Below are positions 1 to 8,210 of a stretch of 64,000 bases of DNA, piece after piece (position 1 is the first letter of the stretch; each line of letters opens with the position of its first letter). The position numbers were made by a program, and so were the translations under genes. The DNA is from Oxobacter pfennigii (GTDB taxonomy: Bacteria; Bacillota; Clostridia; Clostridiales; Oxobacteraceae), in NCBI RefSeq assembly GCF_001317355.1, contig NZ_LKET01000021.1, positions 124,001 to 188,000 of the forward strand, in the 5' to 3' direction. Below the pieces are notes generated by a model. The model saw only the letters and a list, made by a program, of their open reading frames with translations, was not told where the DNA came from and did not search any database.

Positions 1-192
1 TCCCGATGTGGGTCTGTCCATTCCGCCGATAATATTAAGCACCGTGCTTTTACCTGAGCCGCTGGGACCTAAAACCACGACAAATTCGCCTCTTTGGATT
101 TCAAAGTTCATGCCGTCAGCAGCCTTTACCTTGACTTCACCCATGGTATATTCTTTGTAGACATCCTTAATTACAACAATATTATCATTCAT
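1..192 (-). CDS. ABC transporter ATP-binding protein, N-terminal 64 residues (runs off the window)
   Basis: This is the start of an ABC-transporter ATPase of the LolD/MacB type, which would power export or lipoprotein/peptide extrusion with a separate FtsX-like permease. The translated start reads MNDNIVVIKDVYKEY and is followed at residues 40-48 by a perfect Walker A motif, GPSGSGKST. The segment GGMDRPTSG after it is typical of the MacB/LolD subfamily. The Q-loop, signature motif and Walker B lie outside the window, so subfamily and substrate cannot be confirmed. A TATAAT -10 element and a 14-bp palindrome lie 27-45 bp upstream of the start, so the gene is probably repressor-controlled. Confidence 0.9.
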   Translation of the reverse strand, partial: MNDNIVVIKDVYKEYTMGEVKVKAADGMNFEIQRGEFVVVLGPSGSGKSTVLNIIGGMDRPTSG

Positions 193-601
193 AAAATCAC
201 AACCAAGCTCATCATATTTGACCATGTGGTCATTATAACATAATTATGCTCTAACTGATAATTTTATTCAAGTAATTTATATGTATTAAAAATGCCGCCC
301 ATAGTAATAATATGTCTGAATGCTGTGCTATATTGACAGTAAATATTCAACGGATTAAATCATGGTATAATCAAGTCATTAAGTCTTGGAAGAGTGTATT
401 TATATAAGATAAAATTGAAAACACGGATTATACAACCACGGAGATTGAGTATACTGCAGGCAGCAGTTTATGGACATTTGTGGTTTTTTATTTTTTAATA
501 ATCTTATGTTGTGATGTTTATAAGGAAGGAGAGCTTCGAGGGAATGCTTGGAGAAAATTACAAGGGCAGTATTATATAAATTTAATAATGGGGGTAACAA
601 T
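193..601. other. non-coding gap between the ABC transporter gene and the cbiM remnant
   Basis: No supportable gene lies here. The left end carries the operator and -10 of the ABC transporter. A weak terminator-like hairpin (AACCAC at about 435-440 pairing with GTGGTT at about 481-486, long loop containing CTGC/GCAG) is followed by a T-rich run. It could be an old attenuator of the cbiM-like gene. I do not see the conserved boxes of a cobalamin riboswitch. Confidence 0.4.
219..232. promoter_or_regulatory. palindromic operator candidate for the ABC transporter
   Basis: The sequence TGACCATGTGGTCA is a perfect 6+6 dyad with a 2-bp centre. It directly abuts the minus-strand -10 TATAAT (232-237), so a bound repressor would cover the transcription start of the ABC transporter gene. 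The -35 is weak (about TTATCA near 256-261). Operators of this size are typical of TetR or MarR family repressors. No such regulator is visible in the window. Confidence 0.5.
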
Positions 602-840
602 ATGCATATGGCAGATGCGTTGATTTCAGCGGCAGTAGGCGGGGCTATGCGGGCAGCAAGCACAGGTGTTGCTGACACTCAATCAGAAAAGTACAGGATG
701 AGATGGATGAGAAAAAAATACCCTTGATAAAAGTTATGGGTGCATTTGTTTTTGCATCCCAGATGATTAACTTTACAATACCCGGTACCGGTTCCAGCGG
801 TCACATAGGAGGCGGCATGCTCCTTGCAATTTTATTATGA
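602..840 (+). pseudogene. cbiM: cbiM-like cobalt transport protein, truncated and frameshifted remnant
   Basis: CbiM is the membrane S-component of the energy-coupling-factor cobalt transporter. The reading frame begins MHMADALISAAVGGAM, the classic CbiM start that supplies the N-terminal metal ligands. It runs into a stop near 722. The homology continues in another frame from about 709 with VMGAFVFASQMINFTIPGTG and then SSGHIGGG, both hallmark CbiM segments. That second frame stops after LLAILL at 838-840, where CbiM normally continues with GPYAAF, so about two thirds of the protein is missing. A ribosome-binding-like GGGGGT precedes the start. One frameshift plus C-terminal loss marks it as dead. 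No cbiN, cbiQ or cbiO follows. Confidence 0.85.
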
Positions 841-887
841 AGTCATTTTAGCTTAAGAAAATAATCCAGCCAGGAGCTTAATGCTCA

Positions 888-1400
888 TCATTGTATGTTG
901 ATGATTCCGGATTTGTCTGCTAAAGCGCAGGGAGTTAATTCGAGAGCCATGCACCACTCGGCATTTTTATTTTCATCAACAACATGAAAAATTTTAAATT
1001 CGTAAGTTGGCTTGAACTGGAATTTACGATAGAAACTTGGCTCTCCGCAAAGGAAGATAGCCTTATATCCCATTTCCTTTGCAATTCGGAAAGATTCCTT
1101 CATCATTGCACGGGCAATTCTCCTGCGAAAAAATTCAGGATGAACACTTAGGGGAGACAGTAAGAGTTCAGTATAAACATTATCGGACGAGGCAAATTCC
1201 ATTTTATATAACACAATCTGCCCAATCAGCCTTCCATCCTCATTTTCAGCAACTAAGGATAATTCAGGGATAAATATATCCTTTTTACGGACTTCATTTA
1301 AATAATCCCATTCTCCCTCATTGGTAGATGTAGCAAAGGACTTTTTAACGAGCTCATATACTCCGGTATAATCAGCTGGTTGTTCCTGTCGTATAATCAT
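888..1400 (-). CDS. GNAT family N-acetyltransferase
   Basis: This is a Gcn5-type acetyltransferase of about 170 residues, predicted to move an acetyl group from acetyl-CoA to an amine on a small molecule or protein. The fold shows an N-terminal MIIRQEQPADYTGV strand/helix, a central VGQIVLYK-like strand (here IGQIVLYKMEF) and the acetyl-CoA loop VHPEFFRRRIARAMMK matching the Q/R-x-x-G-x-G/A motif A. The start at 1400 is preferred because AGGAGG lies 4 bases upstream; an in-frame ATG at 1454 would add 18 unsupported residues. The gene is transcribed away from the neighbouring diesterase gene's 3' end with a 100-bp gap. The substrate is unknown. Confidence 0.85.
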   Translation of the reverse strand: MIIRQEQPADYTGVYELVKKSFATSTNEGEWDYLNEVRKKDIFIPELSLVAENEDGRLIGQIVLYKMEFASSDNVYTELLLSPLSVHPEFFRRRIARAMMKESFRIAKEMGYKAIFLCGEPSFYRKFQFKPTYEFKIFHVVDENKNAEWCMALELTPCALADKSGIINIQ

Positions 1401-1500
1401 AAGCCTCCTGTGCATTTTAAGAATATTGTGCCTTGACCTAAATATGGAAAGCACGGCTTTATATTTATTAGGTCTAAATATGATTAACTGACTTATCTTC

Positions 1501-2475
1501 TTAATTATTATATAAAGGTGCTATTCTATCAATTCGATTTGTCCATATTCCCCCAGTATAACCCGAGGGGAGGTTCCTTATATCTTCAACCGTATCGAAA
1601 CCCTCCGAAAATTCGCCTTCTCCTCCAACAACTATTATGCGGGTATTTACACTCTCCATTCTGTTAAGAAAACGATTTGGCCATCCCCACAGTATGGGAG
1701 CATATTTAAGCGGTATATGGAATTCCGTATTTTTACATGACGATGGTATATATCCTGTCCATCCTATAGCCATATATGAAAGCAGTCCTTTTTTCAGTGT
1801 TGCTGCAGACATAGCTCTAACGCCGGGAAGTCTTTTATGAAAGACTGCTATTGGTTTATCCCCTCCATATACCGTCAGCTGGTTTAAACGCTTCAGCTTT
1901 GATAAATATTGAGCAAGCTGTTCTCCGTCCTGGGGATCATCACTTTTAATATGGATCAGTAAGGATTCTTCAGGAAAATAATTTAAAACGTCATCAAGAG
2001 ATGGCATAAGTCCGACTCCCTTGCCTCGAAAAGGAAATGTCTTACCATCGTCTGCAGTATAGTTATAACCAACGTCAAACTGTTTTAATTCTGACATTGT
2101 ATAATCTTTTATAACTCCTTTTCCATTGGTTCGGTATTCAAGGGTCCAGTCATGGAAAACAGCAAACTGCCCGTCTTTAGTTAATTGAATATCAAGTTCA
2201 ACTATATCAGCTCCATATTGAAATGCTGCCTCCATCGAAGGAATTGTATTTTCAAGATATGGGTATTCCGGTTTATTTATACGCTGGGCGGTGTTAGTCT
2301 CGTTTGTTATTCCTTCCATATTAAAGGTTTGAGCAAGTCCTCGGTGCGCAAGGAGCAATGGTTTACCAGTGCGGTGTTTGGCTAAAAAAGCACAATTATT
2401 AAAATAAATAAAAGCAAAAAGTATGATGAGAAACCAAACTATCTTCCTACTCAATATTTTCTTAATCCTATTCAT
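1501..2475 (-). CDS. glycerophosphodiester phosphodiesterase, membrane-anchored
   Basis: The enzyme hydrolyses glycerophosphodiesters to glycerol-3-phosphate plus an alcohol. It has an N-terminal hydrophobic anchor (residues 12-28) and then the GDPD TIM barrel. The catalytic pair His44-Arg45 sits in LLAHRG, the metal ligands Glu93 and Asp95 in VELDIQLTKDG, and His108-Asp109 in FHDWTLE. At 324 residues it is a full-length single-domain enzyme facing outward. A loop insertion of about 20 residues separates the HRG motif from the YPYLENT motif. The start follows a TCCTCC complement ribosome site. It is monocistronic and probably scavenges phospholipid or teichoic-acid head groups. Confidence 0.92.
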   Translation of the reverse strand: MNRIKKILSRKIVWFLIILFAFIYFNNCAFLAKHRTGKPLLLAHRGLAQTFNMEGITNETNTAQRINKPEYPYLENTIPSMEAAFQYGADIVELDIQLTKDGQFAVFHDWTLEYRTNGKGVIKDYTMSELKQFDVGYNYTADDGKTFPFRGKGVGLMPSLDDVLNYFPEESLLIHIKSDDPQDGEQLAQYLSKLKRLNQLTVYGGDKPIAVFHKRLPGVRAMSAATLKKGLLSYMAIGWTGYIPSSCKNTEFHIPLKYAPILWGWPNRFLNRMESVNTRIIVVGGEGEFSEGFDTVEDIRNLPSGYTGGIWTNRIDRIAPLYNN

Positions 2476-2662
2476 TTTTTCCTCCTAATTGAAAGACCTA
2501 TGCTGCATTATTAAAGGATAACAGTTGGATTATAACAAGTAAAACACAGGGTACTTCTATATACCACAAAAAATTAAGTGAGCATTTTAATTATCCTGGT
2601 AACTGCATGAAAAATTTTAAATTCATAATTATCTTTAACCTAAATTTATAATACTAGTATGT

Positions 2663-3154
2663 CTATCCTAAAACAAAGCGGCTGTATGCAATTCTTTTAC
2701 CCGTATTTGTTTTGAAATTTTGTTCAATGCATTTCTTTATTTCTTGCTGTTGATTATGTATATCCATCACTGTTAAATTTTCTAATAGATCCGCCTCCCA
2801 TTGTATTTGAAAATCAATTCTATCAATTTTAGAAGGGGTATGATGATTGCCTATTATAAAGCATATCCTATCAATATTTTTATCATAGCCAACCTTTTGC
2901 AATATTTCTCGTGCTACTGCCGGCCCTTCTTTCTCTTGATAAGCACCATCTATTGAACCATACTTTTTTTGTGCTTCAACAGCACCAATATCATGCAGTA
3001 TGGCAACAATAGTAATTAATTCTTTTTCTTCTCTGATATTTTCACCTTCCATTATATCCTCTGCATTCTGCAATACCCTGAGAGAATGCTCTATTCCGTA
3101 AGGAATTTCTTTAAAAACTTCTTTCATCTCTTCAATAATTGTCTCCTTGAACAT
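2663..3154 (-). CDS. HD domain-containing phosphohydrolase
   Basis: This small 163-residue HD-superfamily metal-dependent hydrolase probably acts on a nucleotide or phosphoester. It carries the classical ligand series: His23 in IEHSLRV, His54-Asp55 in ILHDIG, the NHH at 103-105 and Asp122 in WEADLLENL. There are no extra domains, unlike signalling HD-GYP proteins. AGGAGG sits 7 bases before the ATG, which fixes the start. The gene is alone, with gaps of about 190 bp (downstream) and 300 bp (upstream). The family has many substrates, so none can be assigned. Confidence 0.88.
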   Translation of the reverse strand: MFKETIIEEMKEVFKEIPYGIEHSLRVLQNAEDIMEGENIREEKELITIVAILHDIGAVEAQKKYGSIDGAYQEKEGPAVAREILQKVGYDKNIDRICFIIGNHHTPSKIDRIDFQIQWEADLLENLTVMDIHNQQQEIKKCIEQNFKTNTGKRIAYSRFVLG

Positions 3155-3461
3155 AAGTTACCTCCTATAACTTTTATTGTACATATGCTGCCGATGAGGC
3201 TCATAAGAGATATTGGTTTTATATTAATCCTTATTATCTTTATTTATTTTCTTATGATAAGCGTTAATAAAAAAAGAACACATATAATTCTATTATACAG
3301 CTTATATGTGTCAAGTAAGATGTAATTCTTCAAAGAAACTGATAAGCATAACCAAAGATGTTTCATAAATATTGCGTAAAAAAAGAAGCAGCTCTCGCAA
3401 AACTAACCGCTAATATAGTTTTGCAGCTTGCGCTTTCTCTCTGTATTAATTTAATAATAAT
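3155..3461. other. intergenic region between the HD hydrolase and TDT transporter genes
   Basis: This AT-rich 307-bp gap contains the ribosome site and presumed promoter of the minus-strand HD gene and the downstream end of the TDT transporter gene. The short plus-strand open frames here lack ribosome binding sites and any recognisable protein pattern. I see no strong terminator or repeat. Confidence 0.5.
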
Positions 3462-4412
3462 TTATTGTGCTTTTACATTTGCGGTTGTTGCTGCCTTATC
3501 CGTTGACAATACAAACTTAATATATCTTAGCAATACATATAATGTTAAAACAACGGCAGCAGCTTCCTGAAACTTTACCAGGTATTTTAATACTGAAATC
3601 CCCTGACCGGAGTTAATTAAAAATCCATTAGTAAGCTTCATTGCTATACCGCTGATAACAAATGGAAATGTAAATGATGAGTAGCTTGGATAGAACTTTA
3701 ATCTTAAAAGTTTAAACATGGCAATAACAACTGCTGTATACATAATAAATGATAATGATACCAGAATCCAGACTATTGCTATATTCTTCGTTTCAAATGA
3801 ATTCATATATCCTGCCAAAAGCAAGCTTGCAGGTGCTGCAAATATTGCAATGCTTGGCAAAGCTGCTTCTGCTATTTCCTTAATCCTTATAACTCTGTAA
3901 AGAACTATTGCTAAAAGCACCGGATAAGTCACAAATCCAAACCAGAAGGCTGATTGTCCTATAGCATTCATCTTAAATCCGGGACCTGTTACACTGGCGA
4001 CAACTATACCGACATAAACTATAAACCAAGATGGAAATACCTGCTTAATTTTAAGGTTCAGCACGTACTTTTTTGTAAACCATATAATAAGTGTGATATG
4101 AAAAATAAATCCAATAATCCATAGAGCCAATGAGGTTGTTTGTGCATACTGCTTTAAGTAAGTTGATAATAACATAATTGACATAGAAAATGTTGGGAAT
4201 ACACCGGCTACCAGGGGGTTGTCCAAAGCTTCCGCAAGGCCTTTCGGATATTTGACAATCTTTACTGTCATTAAAATAAATAATGCTGCAGATAGTATTC
4301 CGAATATGCTCCGGTAAACTTCACCATATGATTGAACAAGATTTCCGGCTGCAGCTAATCCGAGGATAAGGCCTGTTGCAGGTACGGGATACTTTTTTAA
4401 AATTTGTTCCAT
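3462..4412 (-). CDS. TDT (TehA/SLAC1-type) membrane transporter
   Basis: This is a ten-helix transporter of the tellurite-resistance/dicarboxylate (TDT) family, which moves C4-dicarboxylates, sulfite or other anions. The 316 residues are almost wholly hydrophobic with regularly spaced helices. The N-terminus PVPATGLILGLAAAGN matches the first helix of clostridial exfoliative-toxin-like TDT proteins, and the segment AGVFPTFSMSIMLLSTYL is the second conserved block. The ATG is preceded by a GGAGG site. The gene is divergent from the C_GCAxxG_C_C gene across a 222-bp region that contains an 8+8 dyad, so the two may share control. The substrate cannot be read from sequence. Confidence 0.82.
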   Translation of the reverse strand: MEQILKKYPVPATGLILGLAAAGNLVQSYGEVYRSIFGILSAALFILMTVKIVKYPKGLAEALDNPLVAGVFPTFSMSIMLLSTYLKQYAQTTSLALWIIGFIFHITLIIWFTKKYVLNLKIKQVFPSWFIVYVGIVVASVTGPGFKMNAIGQSAFWFGFVTYPVLLAIVLYRVIRIKEIAEAALPSIAIFAAPASLLLAGYMNSFETKNIAIVWILVSLSFIMYTAVVIAMFKLLRLKFYPSYSSFTFPFVISGIAMKLTNGFLINSGQGISVLKYLVKFQEAAAVVLTLYVLLRYIKFVLSTDKAATTANVKAQ

Positions 4413-4467
4413 AAATTATTCCTCCGCGTATATAAATAAATTAGACTTCAAAAATTTGGATAATTAA

Positions 4468-4489
4468 TATAATTCCAATTAGAATTATA
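4468..4489. promoter_or_regulatory. inverted repeat in the divergent TDT / C_GCAxxG_C_C promoter region
   Basis: TATAATTC and GAATTATA form a perfect 8-bp inverted repeat around a 6-bp centre. It sits about 56 bp upstream of the TDT start and 145 bp upstream of the divergent gene. The arm contains a TATAAT, so the dyad may overlap a -10 element. Being AT-only apart from two positions, it could also be chance. Confidence 0.3.
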
Positions 4490-4634
4490 GCACAATAAAT
4501 AGGAAGTATAATTGACTGGGGCTATTGAATTTTCAAATGCTTTCGCAACTAACTATTTGATTTCTTAATTGGAATATTAAAAAAACGTAACTTATAATTG
4601 AATTGAAAAATAACTCAATATACGGAGGTATTCT

Positions 4635-5114
4635 ATGAAACCGGTTAATATAAAACTATTTGAAAAAGAAGAAGTCCTTGATAAGGTACAAGCCAATGCA
4701 GAAGAATTATTCAAAAGCGGCACTTACTTTTGCAGTGAGGCTGTAGTTCAAACTATAAATGAATTTTTAGGCAAACCTTATGAAGAGAATATAGTCAAAC
4801 TGGCAAGCGGCTTTCCCATAGGAATGGGTAAAGCAGGCTGTTTATGCGGTGCGGTTTCAGGCGGCCAAATGGCACTTGGAATGGTATATGGAAGAGTGGA
4901 AGGAGAGCCTATGCAGGATAGGATGTTCGAAGTATCTAAAGGACTTCATGACTACGTCAAGGATGAATATAAATCAACCTGCTGCAGAGTAATAACTAAA
5001 GAATGGGCAGGAGACAATTTTAAAAGTCCTGAAAGAAAAGATCATTGTATAAAGATTACAGGAAAGGTTGCAAGATGGGTGGCAAATCAAATTATAGAAG
5101 ACAAAAAGGTTTAA
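4635..5114 (+). CDS. C_GCAxxG_C_C family protein, probable redox protein
   Basis: This 159-residue member of the C_GCAxxG_C_C family is a cysteine-rich anaerobe protein suspected to bind a metal cluster or act in redox chemistry. The signature is visible: Cys33 in YFCSEAVV, the GCLCGAVSGG block (Cys69, Cys71), Cys116-Cys117 and Cys138. The canonical GCAGxxG appears here as GCLCGAVSGGQMALG. There is no signal peptide, so it is cytoplasmic. A GGAGG lies 7 bases before the ATG. It is divergent from the TDT transporter gene. Some relatives sit beside transport or molybdo-enzyme genes, but the biochemical role of the family is unproven. Confidence 0.85.
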   Translation: MKPVNIKLFEKEEVLDKVQANAEELFKSGTYFCSEAVVQTINEFLGKPYEENIVKLASGFPIGMGKAGCLCGAVSGGQMALGMVYGRVEGEPMQDRMFEVSKGLHDYVKDEYKSTCCRVITKEWAGDNFKSPERKDHCIKITGKVARWVANQIIEDKKV

Positions 5115-5211
5115 AAAGAGGGCGGCAGTATAATTCATGTGATAGCCATATTGAATATTTTCTGAAAATAGTCTATTATAATTATGTATGGTACATACAG
5201 GAGGTGTAGAA

Positions 5212-5337
5212 ATGGTTGCTCATACCGGGTCAGGCATGGCTGAATATTTAGCTTATATCCATGCTGTTACATTTGATTTTGGGTTCCAGGGTAGAAGTGT
5301 GTCCAAAATCAAATATTATGTTAACCCGATTGAATAA
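5212..5337 (+). CDS. possible 41-residue peptide, unknown
   Basis: A small open frame begins with ATG 5 bases after a good AGGAGGTG ribosome site (5199-5206) and ends at TAA 5335-5337. A terminator starts 26 bp later, so the frame has the layout of a short transcription unit. The peptide starts MVAHTGSGMAEYLAYIHAV and has no motif I recognise. It could be a real small protein, a leader peptide or the remnant of a larger gene. Only the ribosome site and the downstream terminator support it. Confidence 0.35.
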   Translation: MVAHTGSGMAEYLAYIHAVTFDFGFQGRSVSKIKYYVNPIE

Positions 5338-5362
5338 AACCTTACACCAAAATAATTGAAAT

Positions 5363-5401
5363 AAAACCCCCAGGTAAGGATTAATTCTGCCTGGGTTTTT
5401 T
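5363..5401 (+). terminator. rho-independent terminator
   Basis: AAACCCCCAGG pairs with CCTGGGTTTTTT around a 17-base loop, ending in six T residues. It closes the short unit that contains the 41-residue frame. Confidence 0.7.
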
Positions 5402-5552
5402 GCGTGTAAATTTAGTAAATTGGACATTTCTCTGCTTACCCCAGAGCCGAGCTTATTAAAAAGAGAAGTGTACCCTGACATTAGATAAAAGTTATTGGAC
5501 ACATAGGGGGGAGGGGTTAATTTTAAAACTGATTATTAAAGGAGAGATATAA

Positions 5553-6737
5553 ATGGATAATCGTGTCCAATTAAAAAGAAATATCAATAAAAATTATATA
5601 TATACCTTGCTTCAAAATACAGATTTCACAAGAGGCATATGGATGATTTACCTTGCACAAAAAGGCATGAGCTTAACTCAGTTAGGCTTTCTAGAGACCA
5701 TATTCCATATAACATCATTTACAATGGAAGTGCCTACAGGAGCTATTGCAGACATATTCGGAAGAAGGGCCAGCAGGATTTTAGGTAGGATTGCTTCCCT
5801 TATAAGCGTCATAATTCTCTTAATGGCGAACAGCTTTGTATGGTTTGCAATTTCCTTTGTTTTTACTGCTCTTTCCTATAACTTGGAATCAGGGGCGGGA
5901 GATGCCCTGATTTATGATTCGCTTAAGGAAATAGGAGAGGAATATGAATATATGAAGGTTTCGGGAAGGAAGGAAGTGTTTTATCAGACGGCAGGAGCGA
6001 TCTCATTCCTTGTGGGCGGATACCTGGCTTCAAAAAATTATGATATCGCCTTCATATTAACCCTAATTATTGGCACAGTAGCAATAGTGGTATCCTTGAC
6101 TTTCAAAGAACCTAGTATAGGAAGGATGGAGGCAGGTCACCCGGAAGAAAAAATATTTATAAAGGTATTGAAAGAGAGCATTGGCGTTGTTAAATGCAAC
6201 CCTAAAATCATCATGTTTGCGCTGATTACTCAGATAATCATGGCGTTGTGCACCTGTGTATTTTACTATTTCCAGAATTACTTGAAGGCAGATGGCTACA
6301 ATGAAACATTGATAGGGGTCATATATGCACTTTCAGCCCTTATTCCGGCGCTCATTGCTCCTAATATTCACAGGATTGAGAAAAGGATAAAAGAAAAGGG
6401 CATGCTAATTTTAATGCCGACTATGACGGTATTCTGCCTGTGGGGAGTAGCATTTTTAAAATTTCATTACATATTTTTTATATTGCTCATGATATCGGAA
6501 GGAATCATATACATTTCAGTCAGTGATTATATAAATAAAATGATACCTAGTGAGACTCGGGCGACGGTCCTATCCTTTGAAAGCATGGTGTTCAGCTTTT
6601 TTATGATAATTCTCTTTCCTGTCATAGGCATTGTGGGAGATTTATATTCATTAAAGATTGCATTTATTTTACTGGGAATATTGAGCACAGCTCTTGTGAT
6701 TGTCAACAGTGTGTTACTTATAAGAAAAACCATATGA
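5553..6737 (+). CDS. MFS transporter, 12 transmembrane segments
   Basis: This 394-residue major facilitator transporter is probably a drug or small-molecule exporter driven by the proton gradient. The loop between helices 2 and 3 shows the MFS motif in the form GAIADIFGRRASR. Helices are evenly distributed in two six-helix halves with a central charged loop (about residues 190-205). A GGAGAG ribosome site precedes the ATG. It is related to the clostridial/Listeria efflux MFS proteins that start with a short charged N-terminus and LLQNTDFTRG. There are no operon partners. The substrate is unknown. Confidence 0.85.
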   Translation: MDNRVQLKRNINKNYIYTLLQNTDFTRGIWMIYLAQKGMSLTQLGFLETIFHITSFTMEVPTGAIADIFGRRASRILGRIASLISVIILLMANSFVWFAISFVFTALSYNLESGAGDALIYDSLKEIGEEYEYMKVSGRKEVFYQTAGAISFLVGGYLASKNYDIAFILTLIIGTVAIVVSLTFKEPSIGRMEAGHPEEKIFIKVLKESIGVVKCNPKIIMFALITQIIMALCTCVFYYFQNYLKADGYNETLIGVIYALSALIPALIAPNIHRIEKRIKEKGMLILMPTMTVFCLWGVAFLKFHYIFFILLMISEGIIYISVSDYINKMIPSETRATVLSFESMVFSFFMIILFPVIGIVGDLYSLKIAFILLGILSTALVIVNSVLLIRKTI

Positions 6738-6956
6738 TTCATGACAGGTTGCAGGTATGGAGCGGTACTGTTTAATGATGAATTGTTTGTACAATCCATT
6801 GTAAGGTATTAATGCAGCGATATTATACTACCTGGTTAAAAAAGGCAAAATACTTGTTGAAGCCCCATTAACGGAATACTATAATATGGATATGGATAAT
6901 TGATAAAAAAATGGATTTTTATGTAATGATAAACTACTGGGGAAGGAGATGGTTTA

Positions 6957-7394
6957 ATGCCGGAAAAGGATCTAATACTGGATGGAAGCTACACCCCGTC
7001 ATATGATGAAATTGCAGGTTATATGGATGAGGCCGCACAAGGGCTCTGGCAGGCTATGAATTCATTTGTCCGGGAAAGATATAATGCTTCTTTAAAAATC
7101 ATGTACAGTAAATGCTCTGCTAAGCCGGGATGGAATGTAAAATACCAGAAGTCCGGTAAATCTCTTTGTACACTATACCCTGAAAAGAAGGGTTTTGTTG
7201 TGCTTGTAGTAGTTAAGCTGGGCTTATTGCCTGTCATTGAAGGAATATGGCGGGAGTTCCAGCCTCAGGTAGTCGAGACTATAAAAACCGCAAAACCCTT
7301 TAACAATACATTGTGGCTTATGATTGAGGTAAATGACAGAGAGACTTTTAACGACGTTAAGCAGCTTTTACTGCTTAAAAATGAAAAAGTTTAA
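6957..7394 (+). CDS. DUF3788 family protein
   Basis: This 145-residue cytoplasmic protein matches the DUF3788 pattern: an N-terminal helical part ending in WQAMNSFVRERY, then CSAKPGWNVKYQKSGKSLCTLYP and a hydrophobic strand FVVLVVVKLG. The family is widespread in Firmicutes as a stand-alone protein and has no established function. Some relatives are annotated near transcriptional regulators of the AraC or GyrI type, which hints at small-molecule binding. AAGGAGATGG lies just before the ATG at the right distance. A hairpin without a clear T-run follows. Confidence 0.8.
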   Translation: MPEKDLILDGSYTPSYDEIAGYMDEAAQGLWQAMNSFVRERYNASLKIMYSKCSAKPGWNVKYQKSGKSLCTLYPEKKGFVVLVVVKLGLLPVIEGIWREFQPQVVETIKTAKPFNNTLWLMIEVNDRETFNDVKQLLLLKNEKV

Positions 7395-7404
7395 CCTAAA
7401 ATTA

Positions 7405-7436
7405 ATATGGGATACCCCAAATGGGGGATCCCATAT
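7405..7436. terminator. inverted repeat, possible terminator after the DUF3788 gene
   Basis: ATATGGGATACCCC and GGGGGATCCCATAT form a stem of about 13 bp around AAAT. It lacks a clear T-run on either side, so it may be a processing or stability hairpin instead of an intrinsic terminator. Confidence 0.4.
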
Positions 7437-7527
7437 GCTTTGTCAAGCTTTATGCGATTTTAAGAATATGATAGTATATTATAAATGTACCAAATAAATA
7501 ATAATTTTCGAAAGGAGATAAAAATAT

Positions 7528-8175
7528 ATGAAGCTGTTTATTGATACCGCCAATGTTGAACATATCAAAAAAGCAAATGATATGGGTGTTATCTGCGGTG
7601 TAACAACAAACCCTTCCCTCATAGCAAAAGAGGGAAGAGATTTTGAAGAGGTGGTAAAGGAAATCACCACAATAGTGGATGGTCCTATAAGCGCCGAGGT
7701 AATAAGTCTTGAGAGCGAGAAGATGGTAGAAGAGGCATTGCCTTTAGCAAAAATTCATAAAAATATTGTAATTAAAATTCCCATGACAGTTGAAGGATTA
7801 AAAGCAACAAAAATTCTTAAATCAAAGGGGATAAAGACCAATGTAACATTGATTTTCTCAGCAGCTCAGGCTCTCCTTGCAGCAAGGGCAGGGGCCACAT
7901 TTGTAAGCCCATTTTTGGGGCGTTTGGATGATGTGGGCATGGTAGGCATGAACCTTATAGAAGAGATAGTCCAGATTTTTGACGTACATGGACTCGAAAC
8001 TGAAATTATAGCAGCCAGCATAAGAAACCCAATCCATGTTGTGGATGCCGCCCGCTTAGGAGCCCATATTGCTACGGTCCCATATGAAGTAATAGTACAG
8101 ATGACAAAACACCCATTAACGGATATTGGAATACAGAAGTTTTTAAAGGATTGGGAATCAGTTCCTAAAAAATAG
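7528..8175 (+). CDS. transaldolase, fructose-6-phosphate aldolase type
   Basis: This is a short (215-residue) class I aldolase of the TalC/FSA subfamily, exchanging dihydroxyacetone units between sugar phosphates in the non-oxidative pentose phosphate pathway. The start [13 protein letters not shown] contains the conserved Asp6. [16 protein letters not shown] is the second conserved block and Lys83 in NIVIKIPMT is the Schiff-base lysine. SAEVIS and the C-terminal [12 protein letters not shown] complete the barrel. AAAGGAG precedes the ATG. In Clostridia this short form usually replaces the long transaldolase. The next gene starts 35 bp downstream and may be co-transcribed. Confidence 0.93.
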   Translation: MKLFIDTANVEHIKKANDMGVICGVTTNPSLIAKEGRDFEEVVKEITTIVDGPISAEVISLESEKMVEEALPLAKIHKNIVIKIPMTVEGLKATKILKSKGIKTNVTLIFSAAQALLAARAGATFVSPFLGRLDDVGMVGMNLIEEIVQIFDVHGLETEIIAASIRNPIHVVDAARLGAHIATVPYEVIVQMTKHPLTDIGIQKFLKDWESVPKK

Positions 8176-8210
8176 ATATAATTATTGATGTAATTTAATT
8201 GGGGGATATT

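Noticed and set aside
435-490. Riboswitch upstream of the cbiM remnant
   Set aside because: The hairpin has a long loop and no conserved cobalamin or NiCo aptamer boxes; at most an old terminator.
6812-6904. Possible remnant coding segment (LYYLVKKGKILVEAPLTEYY) between the MFS and DUF3788 genes
   Set aside because: No start or ribosome site and only about 30 residues; similarity to any family is not clear.
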